Source: an uncultured Clostridia bacterium (lineage in GTDB: Bacteria; Bacillota_A; Clostridia; Oscillospirales; Oscillospiraceae). From it: a stretch of 14,191 nt of DNA. The position numbers were made by a program, and so were the translations under genes. Shown in pieces: positions 1-6,109 of the stretch; the stretch's first letter is position 1, and every line of letters starts with the position of its first letter. A model generated the notes under the pieces. The model was not told where the DNA came from, made no database searches, and saw nothing but the letters and a program-made list of their open reading frames with translations. The stretch is taken from contig CASEPH010000127.1 in assembly GCA_949289625.1 (NCBI GenBank), forward strand, positions 1-14,191. Direction: 5' to 3'.

Positions 1-1233
1 GCAAAGATTATTCAGGATTATGTGGACCTCATCCATGTGACCTCCGGCGTATATCAGGACCACGTCAACACCAAGGCCTTCTCCTCCATGTTCGACAAAC
101 ACGGCTGCAACCTGGATCTGGCCGAAGCCATCAAGAAGCACGTCCATGTTCCCGTGGTGGCTGTGGGTGGCTTCAATGCTCCCGAGCAGATCGAAGAGGC
201 GCTGGCCAAGGGACAGTGCGACTTTGTGGCCATGGGCCGGCAGCAGTTTGCCGACCCCGAATTCGTCAACAAGACCCTGACCGGCCGGGAGGACCAGATT
301 GCTCCCTGTCTCCGTTGCTCCTGCTTCAATCCCCTCGCCTCCGATCCCGGCGCCCGTCCCATTCCTGAGCTCTGGCACTGCGCCGTCAATCCTTGGGGTC
401 AGCGGGAACTGCGTTGGAGAAACGCCCCCAAGCCCAAGGGCAAGCGGAAGGTTCTGGTGATCGGCGGCGGCGTCTCCGGTATGTACGCAGCCCTGACTGC
501 GGCAGAACGGGGTCATGACGTAACGCTGGTGGAAAAGGAGAACAAGCTGGGCGGACTGCTGTGGTTTACCGAAGTGGATACCGACAAGGAGTCTCTGCTG
601 CGGTTCCGTGATAGCCTCATCGCCCGCTGCAAGTACAACGGCGTCCATATTATGCTCAATACCGAGGCCACCCGGGAGATGATCGCCTCCTTTGCCCCCG
701 ATGCAGTCATCTGCGCTGTTGGTTCCCATCCCTTTGTGCCCCCCATCCCCGGCGTGGAGAATGCGGAACATGCCGTGGAAGCTTACAAGGACATCGAAAA
801 GCTCAAGGGCAAAAAGGTGGTCATCATTGGTGGCGGCGCCATTGGCTGCGAGTCCGGCTACTTCTTTGCCAGCGAATGCGGTGCCAAGGTACAGATTCTG
901 GAGATGCGGGATGAGATGTGCAAGGACTCCTATCCCTCTCAGCGGGCTGCCCTGCTGCCCCGGATGGACAAGGCCGGCATGATCCTGGACTGCTCCGTCA
1001 CCACCAAGGAGATTCTGCCCAACGGCGTCAAATTCCTGGACAAGGACGGTAAGGAACAGTTTGCTGAAGCAGATTACGTCTACTACTGCTGCGGCAACCG
1101 TTCCAACGACGATATTGTCAATTCCCTCAAGGGCGAGTGCCCCTGGTTTGTGGTCACTGGCGACGCCCTTCGTGCGAGAACCGTGAAGCAGGCCACTTAC
1201 GAGGGCTTCTGCGCCGCCATGGATATTCTCTGA
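1..1233 (+). CDS. NADH:flavin ene-reductase (OYE / 2,4-dienoyl-CoA reductase-like), 5' partial
   Basis: The reading frame is open from base 1, so the start lies outside the window; 410 codons are visible. The fold order fits the family that includes 2-enoate reductase, BaiCD/BaiH, daidzein reductase and 2,4-dienoyl-CoA reductase. First comes the end of a flavin TIM barrel (VPVVAVGGF, then DFVAMGRQQFADP near visible residues 76-86). A Cys cluster follows at visible residues 103, 106, 108 and 127. Next is an FAD Rossmann motif GGGVSG (155-160) and an NAD(P) motif GGGAIG (277-282). Such enzymes reduce activated C=C bonds in the cytoplasm of anaerobes, using FMN, FAD and one 4Fe-4S cluster. The Cys spacing is C-x2-C-x1-C-x18-C rather than the common C-x2-C-x3-C-x11/12-C. 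The missing N-terminus should hold about 240-260 barrel residues. The substrate (enoate, bile acid, flavonoid or other) cannot be read from the sequence. Family call is strong; substrate unknown. Confidence 0.9.
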   Translation, partial: AKIIQDYVDLIHVTSGVYQDHVNTKAFSSMFDKHGCNLDLAEAIKKHVHVPVVAVGGFNAPEQIEEALAKGQCDFVAMGRQQFADPEFVNKTLTGREDQIAPCLRCSCFNPLASDPGARPIPELWHCAVNPWGQRELRWRNAPKPKGKRKVLVIGGGVSGMYAALTAAERGHDVTLVEKENKLGGLLWFTEVDTDKESLLRFRDSLIARCKYNGVHIMLNTEATREMIASFAPDAVICAVGSHPFVPPIPGVENAEHAVEAYKDIEKLKGKKVVIIGGGAIGCESGYFFASECGAKVQILEMRDEMCKDSYPSQRAALLPRMDKAGMILDCSVTTKEILPNGVKFLDKDGKEQFAEADYVYYCCGNRSNDDIVNSLKGECPWFVVTGDALRARTVKQATYEGFCAAMDIL

Positions 1234-1279
1234 TTATTGCACATACTTTGTTACCCATTTCCAACTTCCCATAGAAGCG

Positions 1280-1320
1280 CCAGCCCGGAAACCGTTGTTC
1301 GGTTTCCGGGCTGGTTCTTC
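1280..1320 (+). terminator. Rho-independent terminator of the ene-reductase gene
   Basis: A perfect 14-bp stem (1280-1293 with 1301-1314) has a 7-base loop and is followed on the + strand by a T-rich TTCTTCTT tract. It lies between two convergent genes and begins 6 bases beyond the end of the leftward esterase gene. It may also stop that transcript, although the - strand lacks a clear T run. Confidence 0.8.
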
Positions 1321-3285
1321 TTATGCAATCCCGCAGCAGGTGCAAACCCACGCGATGAAATTGGTTGCAGCATCTCCCGTCCGTTCGGCCATGGTGTGTC
1401 CCTGCCCCCAGACCATTTCAAAGTCCACGTCCGATACCCCTTCGCAGGACTCCAGTGCCAACGCCAGATTCATCTCCACCGTTAACGCCGTATCTCCCTG
1501 GGTGATGCCGGAGTGGATCCGCCAGTGCTCCGCTACATTGGAACTGCCGCAGCCCTCGTAGTAATCCGTCAAGTAATACATGGGATTGTACATATTCTGT
1601 CTGGTGACCGAATCATTTCCCATGGCGTCCACGCTCTCCAGATATTCCTGGTAGGCTTCTACGTAAGCCGGATCCCAATCGGCATAGGCGCTATATTTCT
1701 CCTGGTTTTCCTCCAACAGTTCCGCCATGGCAACATCAAAGTGCAGCGCATCGTTGGCAGCATCTCCAAAGACATAATTCTCCGTCTGTCCCCTGGCCAG
1801 ATCATCAAAGGCTCCCACGCTTTTGGTGGCATTCTTGACATGCTGCGCAAAGGCCTCCACACTGGTGATTGTGGCCGTATTGGTTTCGGCATCATATTCC
1901 ACCCACTGTCCATCGGCGTTGAGAGACGCAATATAATCCTCAGGGGTTTCATAGGTCTCCGCTTCCGTGGTTTCATTGCCCATGGGTCCGGGCAGGCCTC
2001 CAGCAGGTGGTTCCATGGAAGGCCCTCCTCCCCCAAAACCGCCGTCCGCCATAAAGCTTCCGCCGGAGGTATAGGGGAACTCTGTGTCCGCCAGGAAGTT
2101 ATTCAGCGAACGCTCAATCTCCGAAACCATATAGTCGTAGTAGCTGCCGGCAGCATAAACGCCCGTCTCCGTTTCGGTCAGCGTCAGGAGATTTCCCTCC
2201 CCGTCCTGAAGTCCCAGGTCGTTGATATATTCCCCATAGGCTGCCGCCAGATCCTGGGACAGTGCAGAGGTCCAGGTATCGGATGCCCGGGTCCCAGTGT
2301 CCATGTACTGTCCCATATTCCATTCATAGGCCTCGTCCGCATAATCCAGGGATGTAATAGGACACCAGCACATGGCCCCGCAGATGGCGTCGCTGATATA
2401 ATTGCCGTCGGCGTCATACATGGCCGCACCGATAGAGGCCAGATAATCAAAGTAGAGCGTACTGTCACCGCTGGCCCCCAGTACTGCGCTCTGGGCTCCG
2501 CCGCCACTGTGACCAAAGGAGAAGATGCGATCTGTATCGCCAGGAATCAGCTCCTGATTGAACCGCAGGAACCGGACGGCCGCTTTCAGATCTACCACAC
2601 CCCAGGGAGCACCGCCGTTGTAAGCCAGGGATCCATCCTGATTGTAGCCATTGTTCCGACCACGGCAGCCGGCGTAGACATAGATGAACCCAGCATCCAA
2701 ATATTCTCCGATACCGCTGTAATAATATCCTGTGGGGGATGCCTGAGCGGAATATCCGGCTGTGTTCACCGGCATGACCATGGGCGCATTTTCCGCTGTG
2801 AAATTGCCTACTTCCGCTGTGGTATTCAGCGTGCAGGTATATGTGCCGTCCCCATTGTCCACAGCATCCAAATAATCTCCCGGAACATAGATCCCCAGCG
2901 TCTCATAGTCCAACGTCTCCGGCTCAGCACAGTATGCTACACCATATTGGTAGTATACATGGTTTTCTTCATCGTATTGCCAAGCTGTATTGTCAAAGGT
3001 CAGGGCTGCAAAATCCACGTCATAGGACGCCACGGCCTGCTGAAGGGCTTCCTCAGATACGCCTGCTTGTGTCTGCTCTTCCATAGCGGAAACCGCTTCC
3101 TCCACAGTGCTGATCTCTTCATCTACTTGAGAGGCTTCTTCCATGTCCGGTGTTTCTTCCGAAGCAGCCTCTTCCACCGCCGGCTCCGGCGACTGATTTT
3201 GTACGCTTTGCGTTTGTTCTTCTCCGCATCCTGCCAGTCCCAGGCACAGTGCCAGCAGCAATGCAAATAATCGTTTTGTTTTCAT
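1321..3285 (-). CDS. Subtype B tannase-like secreted lipoprotein (alpha/beta hydrolase)
   Basis: This 654-residue protein starts with a lipoprotein signal (KTKR, hydrophobic core, lipobox LAGC with Cys20), so it should be anchored on the outer face of the membrane. Residues 21-80 are an acidic, Glu-rich linker. The catalytic domain has the nucleophile elbow GHSGG (Ser260) followed by SAVLGASG and, near 305-322, MCWCPITSLDYADEAYEW. This pattern is typical of subtype B tannases, which cleave galloyl or related phenolic esters. The probable acid and base are Asp598 (ITQGDT) and His630 (GQGHT). A Gly/Pro-rich insertion lies at about 407-436 in the lid region, and the C-terminus is Cys-rich (Cys648, 650, 651). 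TanLp-type enzymes are around 470 residues, so this is a long form. The start has AGGAGG at 3295-3300, 9 bases upstream. It is a single-gene transcript. Family is fairly sure; activity on tannins is inferred, and another phenolic or carboxylic ester could be the substrate. Confidence 0.85.
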   Translation of the reverse strand: MKTKRLFALLLALCLGLAGCGEEQTQSVQNQSPEPAVEEAASEETPDMEEASQVDEEISTVEEAVSAMEEQTQAGVSEEALQQAVASYDVDFAALTFDNTAWQYDEENHVYYQYGVAYCAEPETLDYETLGIYVPGDYLDAVDNGDGTYTCTLNTTAEVGNFTAENAPMVMPVNTAGYSAQASPTGYYYSGIGEYLDAGFIYVYAGCRGRNNGYNQDGSLAYNGGAPWGVVDLKAAVRFLRFNQELIPGDTDRIFSFGHSGGGAQSAVLGASGDSTLYFDYLASIGAAMYDADGNYISDAICGAMCWCPITSLDYADEAYEWNMGQYMDTGTRASDTWTSALSQDLAAAYGEYINDLGLQDGEGNLLTLTETETGVYAAGSYYDYMVSEIERSLNNFLADTEFPYTSGGSFMADGGFGGGGPSMEPPAGGLPGPMGNETTEAETYETPEDYIASLNADGQWVEYDAETNTATITSVEAFAQHVKNATKSVGAFDDLARGQTENYVFGDAANDALHFDVAMAELLEENQEKYSAYADWDPAYVEAYQEYLESVDAMGNDSVTRQNMYNPMYYLTDYYEGCGSSNVAEHWRIHSGITQGDTALTVEMNLALALESCEGVSDVDFEMVWGQGHTMAERTGDAATNFIAWVCTCCGIA

Positions 3286-3311
3286 ATTGTCGTGCCTCCT
3301 TTTACGGAGCC

Positions 3312-3340
3312 ATTATATCAAATTGGAAATTATACACCAA
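3312..3340 (-). promoter_or_regulatory. Sigma-A promoter of the tannase-like gene
   Basis: Read leftward, TTGGTG (3335-3340), a 17-base spacer and a perfect TATAAT (3312-3317) precede the gene, leaving a 5' leader of about 20 bases that contains the AGGAGG site. Confidence 0.7.
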
Positions 3341-3375
3341 TTCTGATTGAGCCGAAACTCATTCCAAACTGGAAT
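3321..3375. promoter_or_regulatory. Two inverted repeats around the tannase-like promoter, possible operator
   Basis: AATTGG (3321-3326) and CCAATT (3337-3342) form an inverted repeat with a 10-base spacer across the -35 region. A second repeat, ATTCCA-AAC-TGGAAT (3361-3375), lies about 20 bases upstream of the -35. They share a TGGAA core. This layout suits a substrate-responsive regulator, but no regulator gene is adjacent and the regulator is unknown. Confidence 0.3.
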
Positions 3376-3393
3376 GATCTCCTGCTGTACGAC

Positions 3394-3421
3394 AAAAAGC
3401 GGCGCAATTCTGCGCCGCTTT
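3394..3421 (-). terminator. Rho-independent terminator of the metal ATPase operon
   Basis: An 11-bp GC-rich perfect stem (3396-3406 with 3411-3421) with a 4-base loop is followed, read leftward, by a TTTTTG tract. It begins 6 bases beyond the ATPase stop codon. Confidence 0.85.
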
Positions 3422-3427
3422 CCAATA

Positions 3428-5314
3428 TTATTGATCCGTTTTGACCCACATGGCCCGGATGGCGTTGAGCACCGCCAACACCATCACACCCACATCGGCA
3501 AATATGGCCGTCCACATATTGGCCAGACCAAACGCACCCAGGAGCAGACAAAGGGCCTTGATTCCCAGGGCAAAGGCGATGTTTTCGTAGACGATCCCCA
3601 TGCACTTTCGAGAAATGGCAATGGCCTGGGGGATTTTTCCCGGATTGTCGTCCATCAGTACCACATCCGCCGCCTCAATGGCTGCGTCGGACCCCATCGC
3701 CCCCATGGCGATGCCAATATCCGCCCGTGAGAGCACCGGAGCATCGTTGATCCCGTCCCCTACAAAGGCCACCTTCCCGCTGCCACCATAACGCTCCAGC
3801 AGTTCCTCCACCTTTTGCACTTTATCTCCCGGCAGCAGCTCGAAAAACACCTCGTCCATCTTCAGCACCGACGCCACCGCTTTCGCCGCCTTTTCCCGGT
3901 CTCCCGTCAGCATCACCAGCCGGTCCACACCGGAATCCCGCAGTTTTTGGAGCGCTTCTGCCGCGTTGGGCTTCAGTTCATCGGAAATTACGATATGCCC
4001 CGCGTAAGTACGGTCCAACGCCACATGTAAAATTGTGCCGGAACTGGAGCAGGACACATAGGGAACCCCTAGCCGCTCCATCAATCCGCCGTTACCCACG
4101 GCCACTTCCCTGCCGTCCACCAGGGCCACCACACCGTTGCCGCCAAACTCCCGTACCTCCTGGACTCGGCTCCGGTCCACCGGCTTCCCATAGGCTCGCA
4201 GTACGCTTTTTCCAATGGGATGGGAGGAGGCGCACTCCGCCATCGCCGCATACTCCAGCAGAACCGCCTGCTCCAGTGTATTGTGATGGACCCCCTCTAC
4301 GGCAAAAGTCCCCTGGGTCAGGGTGCCGGTTTTGTCAAAAACCATGGTTTTGGTCTTGGACAGGGCCTCCAAATAGTTGGACCCTTTGATCAAAACACCG
4401 GCCTTTCCTGCGCCCCCCAGTCCCGCAAAAAAGCTCAGGGGAATGCTGATCACCAGCGCGCAGGGACAGCTGATCACTAGGAAGGTTAGAGCCCGATAGA
4501 GCCAGATATGCCACGAGCCATGATCCCCCAGCAGCATCTGTACAATGGGTGGCACCAGGGCCAACAGCAGCGCCGCACCGCACACCAGGGGCGTATACAC
4601 CCGGGCAAACCGGGAGATAAACTGCTCCGACCTGGACTTTTTGGAACTGGCATTCTCCACCAGCTCCAGAATCTTTGCCACGGTAGATTCTTCATAGACC
4701 TTTGTGGTACGCATTTTCAACAGGCCCGTCATATTGATGCAGCCACTGATCAAATCGTCACCCGGCCCCACGTCCCGAGGAAGGCTCTCCCCGGTCAAGG
4801 CGCTGGTGTTGACCGAGGACATCCCCTCCAGCACCACGCCATCCATAGGGACCTTCTCCCCAGGTTGGATGACCAATATCTCTCCCAATGCCACCTGTTC
4901 TGGGTCCACTCGCTCCATCTGGTCCCCGCGCAGCACATTGGCATAGTCCGGACGTATGTCCATTAGCGCGCTAATATTCTTTCTGCTTTTCCCCACAGCG
5001 CAGCTTTGGAACAATTCCCCGATCTGGTAGAACAGCATCACCGCCACAGCTTCGTTATAATCTCCGCTTTTTTCATAAACCGCCAGCAGAATCGCTCCCA
5101 GGGTCGCCACAGCCATGAGAAAGTTCTCATCCAGTACTCTTCCATTCCGAAGCCCACGAAAGGCCTTCCGCAGGATATCATAACCAATGAGAAGATAGCA
5201 GCCCAGGAACAGCACCATGCGAGGTATGCCGGAAAGGGGCAAAAGATTGAGCGCCACCAGCATTCCTGCTGCCAGTATAATGCGCACCAGTACCCGCTTT
5301 TGTTTTCGGTTCAT
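3428..5314 (-). CDS. Zn2+/Cd2+/Pb2+-exporting P1B-type ATPase (CadA/ZntA-like), no N-terminal HMA domain
   Basis: This membrane pump exports divalent soft metals using ATP. From the chosen ATG (628 residues) the motifs run in order: actuator loop TGES (174-177), transmembrane CPC (283-285), phosphorylation site DKTGTLT (Asp327), the P1B-specific HP dipeptide (365-366), hinge GDGIND (519-524) and a DVG motif in the last helices (Asp607). CPC plus a late DxG is the P1B-2 (Zn/Cd/Pb) signature, so copper export is unlikely. The usual N-terminal metal-binding domain is absent and is supplied by the separate gene just upstream. A GTG at 5321-5323 would lengthen the protein by three residues, but it overlaps the AGGAGG site; the ATG at 5312-5314 is correctly spaced. 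It is second in a two-gene transcript repressed, presumably, by the divergent ArsR protein. Family is certain; exact metal preference is inferred. Confidence 0.95.
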   Translation of the reverse strand: MNRKQKRVLVRIILAAGMLVALNLLPLSGIPRMVLFLGCYLLIGYDILRKAFRGLRNGRVLDENFLMAVATLGAILLAVYEKSGDYNEAVAVMLFYQIGELFQSCAVGKSRKNISALMDIRPDYANVLRGDQMERVDPEQVALGEILVIQPGEKVPMDGVVLEGMSSVNTSALTGESLPRDVGPGDDLISGCINMTGLLKMRTTKVYEESTVAKILELVENASSKKSRSEQFISRFARVYTPLVCGAALLLALVPPIVQMLLGDHGSWHIWLYRALTFLVISCPCALVISIPLSFFAGLGGAGKAGVLIKGSNYLEALSKTKTMVFDKTGTLTQGTFAVEGVHHNTLEQAVLLEYAAMAECASSHPIGKSVLRAYGKPVDRSRVQEVREFGGNGVVALVDGREVAVGNGGLMERLGVPYVSCSSSGTILHVALDRTYAGHIVISDELKPNAAEALQKLRDSGVDRLVMLTGDREKAAKAVASVLKMDEVFFELLPGDKVQKVEELLERYGGSGKVAFVGDGINDAPVLSRADIGIAMGAMGSDAAIEAADVVLMDDNPGKIPQAIAISRKCMGIVYENIAFALGIKALCLLLGAFGLANMWTAIFADVGVMVLAVLNAIRAMWVKTDQ

Positions 5315-5322
5315 GCAATCCA

Positions 5323-5328
5323 CCTCCT
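5323..5328 (-). promoter_or_regulatory. Ribosome binding site that decides the ATPase start
   Basis: A perfect AGGAGG lies 8 bases before the ATG at 5312-5314. The upstream in-frame GTG (5321-5323) overlaps this site and so cannot be its own start. Confidence 0.8.
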
Positions 5329-5350
5329 TTTTCCTGCTTTAATTTCTCCA

Positions 5351-5569
5351 TCAAAGAAAGATCTCGCAGTCATCTTCCACCTTTTTGCAGTTCTTCCGCA
5401 CCGCCTGCATCACCTTGGAGGGATCTTGATCCGGCAAAAAATCCACGGTCATCTTCTGGGTCATAAAATTGACCACCGCCTCCCGAACTCCCGGGGTCTT
5501 ATTAGCTATCCGCTCCATCTCATTGGCGCAGTTGGCACAGTCTACTTCAATTCGATAAGTTTTTTTCAC
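5351..5569 (-). CDS. Stand-alone heavy-metal-associated (HMA) domain protein
   Basis: The 72-residue product is a single HMA ferredoxin-like fold. It has the metal-binding loop DCANCANEME (Cys11 and Cys14), then TPGVREAVVNF and a second strand reading KMTVDFLPD. The C-terminal tail holds two more Cys (61 and 68). It likely passes metal ions to the ATPase encoded 36 bases downstream, which lacks its own HMA domain. It starts with GTG, preceded by an AAAGGGAG ribosome binding site at 8 bases. It is the first gene of the leftward metal operon. In many CadA/ZntA proteins this domain is fused to the pump, so this is a split arrangement, which is also known in other Clostridia. A free metallochaperone role is inferred. 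Confidence 0.88.
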   Translation of the reverse strand: MKKTYRIEVDCANCANEMERIANKTPGVREAVVNFMTQKMTVDFLPDQDPSKVMQAVRKNCKKVEDDCEIFL

Positions 5570-5590
5570 GGAAACCGCTCCCTTTCGTTT

Positions 5591-5618
5591 TAATAATTAA
5601 GTACTTGTTTAATTGTTA
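5591..5618. promoter_or_regulatory. 28-bp imperfect palindrome, probable ArsR-family operator
   Basis: The arms TAATAATTAA (5591-5600) and TTAATTGTTA (5609-5618) match at 9 of 10 positions around an 8-base spacer. The AT-rich dyad covers the -35 of the arsR promoter and the expected start of the leftward transcript, so one bound dimer could block both. Metalloregulators of the SmtB/ArsR class bind AT-rich dyads of this kind. Binding by the neighbouring protein is inferred. Confidence 0.6.
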
Positions 5619-5633
5619 TGGCCGTAGTATAAT
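5605..5633 (+). promoter_or_regulatory. Rightward promoter of the arsR-araC operon
   Basis: A weak -35 TTGTTT (5605-5610), a 17-base spacer and a perfect -10 TATAAT (5628-5633). Transcription should begin near 5640, giving a leader of about 95 bases. The -35 lies inside the palindrome. Confidence 0.6.
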
Positions 5634-5654
5634 GGAAGCAACGCGTAAAGTCAA
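5626..5654 (-). promoter_or_regulatory. Leftward promoter of the HMA-ATPase operon
   Basis: Read leftward: TTGACT (5649-5654), a 17-base spacer and TATACT (5626-5631), close to consensus. Its -10 occupies almost the same bases as the -10 of the rightward arsR promoter, so the two polymerases cannot bind at once. Confidence 0.7.
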
Positions 5655-5664
5655 TTCGGTTTCA

Positions 5665-5727
5665 AGGGATTCTTCCAAAAGGGCGAAACACATTTCTAAA
5701 CGGGAGAATCCCTCCACCGAAAGGAGG
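5665..5727 (+). promoter_or_regulatory. arsR 5' leader with two mutually exclusive hairpins, one covering the ribosome binding site
   Basis: Hairpin A pairs 5665-5676 with 5702-5713 (12 pairs, one G-U) around a 25-base loop. Hairpin B pairs CCTCC (5711-5715) with the Shine-Dalgarno GGAGG (5723-5727) across a 7-base loop. They share bases 5711-5713, so forming A frees the ribosome binding site and forming B hides it. The sequence shows the pairing potential directly; a regulatory role, and any ligand, is inferred. It matches no riboswitch class I recognise. Confidence 0.45.
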
Positions 5728-5734
5728 ACAAATC

Positions 5735-6094
5735 ATGCAAATGCTTCCCCATCTTCACCCTGACAATCCCAAAGCCTCTCAGCTGCAACCGCTGTTGGAA
5801 AATACAGCGGATTTTCAGGTGGCCGCCGACCTGTTTAAGCAGCTTTCGGATTGCAGCCGGGTCCGGATTTTCTGGCTGCTGTGCCACTGCGAGGAGTGCG
5901 TGGTCAATCTGTCCGCCTTGGTGCATATGTCCCCGCCTGCTGTATCCCATCACCTACGGCAACTGAAGGCCAGCGGCCTGATCGTCAGCCACCGGGTGGG
6001 CAAAGAGGTCCATTATCGGGCTGCGGACACACCGCAGAGTCAACTGCTTCACCAGATGATCGAACTGACCATCGAAATCTCCTGTCCCAAATAG
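5735..6094 (+). CDS. ArsR/SmtB-family metal-responsive repressor
   Basis: The 119-residue protein is a winged-helix dimeric repressor that leaves DNA when metal binds. The recognition helix region reads SPPAVSHHLRQLKASGLI (66-83), followed by the wing HRVGKEVHYRAAD. Potential metal ligands cluster before it in CHCEEC (Cys50, His51, Cys52, Cys55), at the place of the ELCVCDL box of the family. Others are His106, Glu110 and the C-terminal Cys117. This type is commonly paired with CadA/ZntA pumps in Clostridia, and here it is divergent from one. The start ATG follows GGAGG at 7 bases; a second ATG two codons later is less well placed. It is expected to repress both divergent promoters through the palindrome at 5591-5618. 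Zn, Cd or Pb is the most likely inducer. Confidence 0.93.
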   Translation: MQMLPHLHPDNPKASQLQPLLENTADFQVAADLFKQLSDCSRVRIFWLLCHCEECVVNLSALVHMSPPAVSHHLRQLKASGLIVSHRVGKEVHYRAADTPQSQLLHQMIELTIEISCPK

Positions 6095-6109
6095 CATGGA
6101 GGCAAACCC

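Noticed and set aside
1513..3270. Long open frame of 585 codons opposite the tannase-like gene
   Set aside because: It lies antisense to a gene with clear motifs and a signal peptide, shows no family motif itself, and is expected from high-GC codon bias.
3428..5314. Copper-exporting ATPase (CopA)
   Set aside because: The late membrane segment carries the DxG motif of Zn/Cd/Pb pumps and lacks the copper-type YN and MxxSS motifs, and the paired regulator is ArsR/SmtB, not CsoR or CopY.
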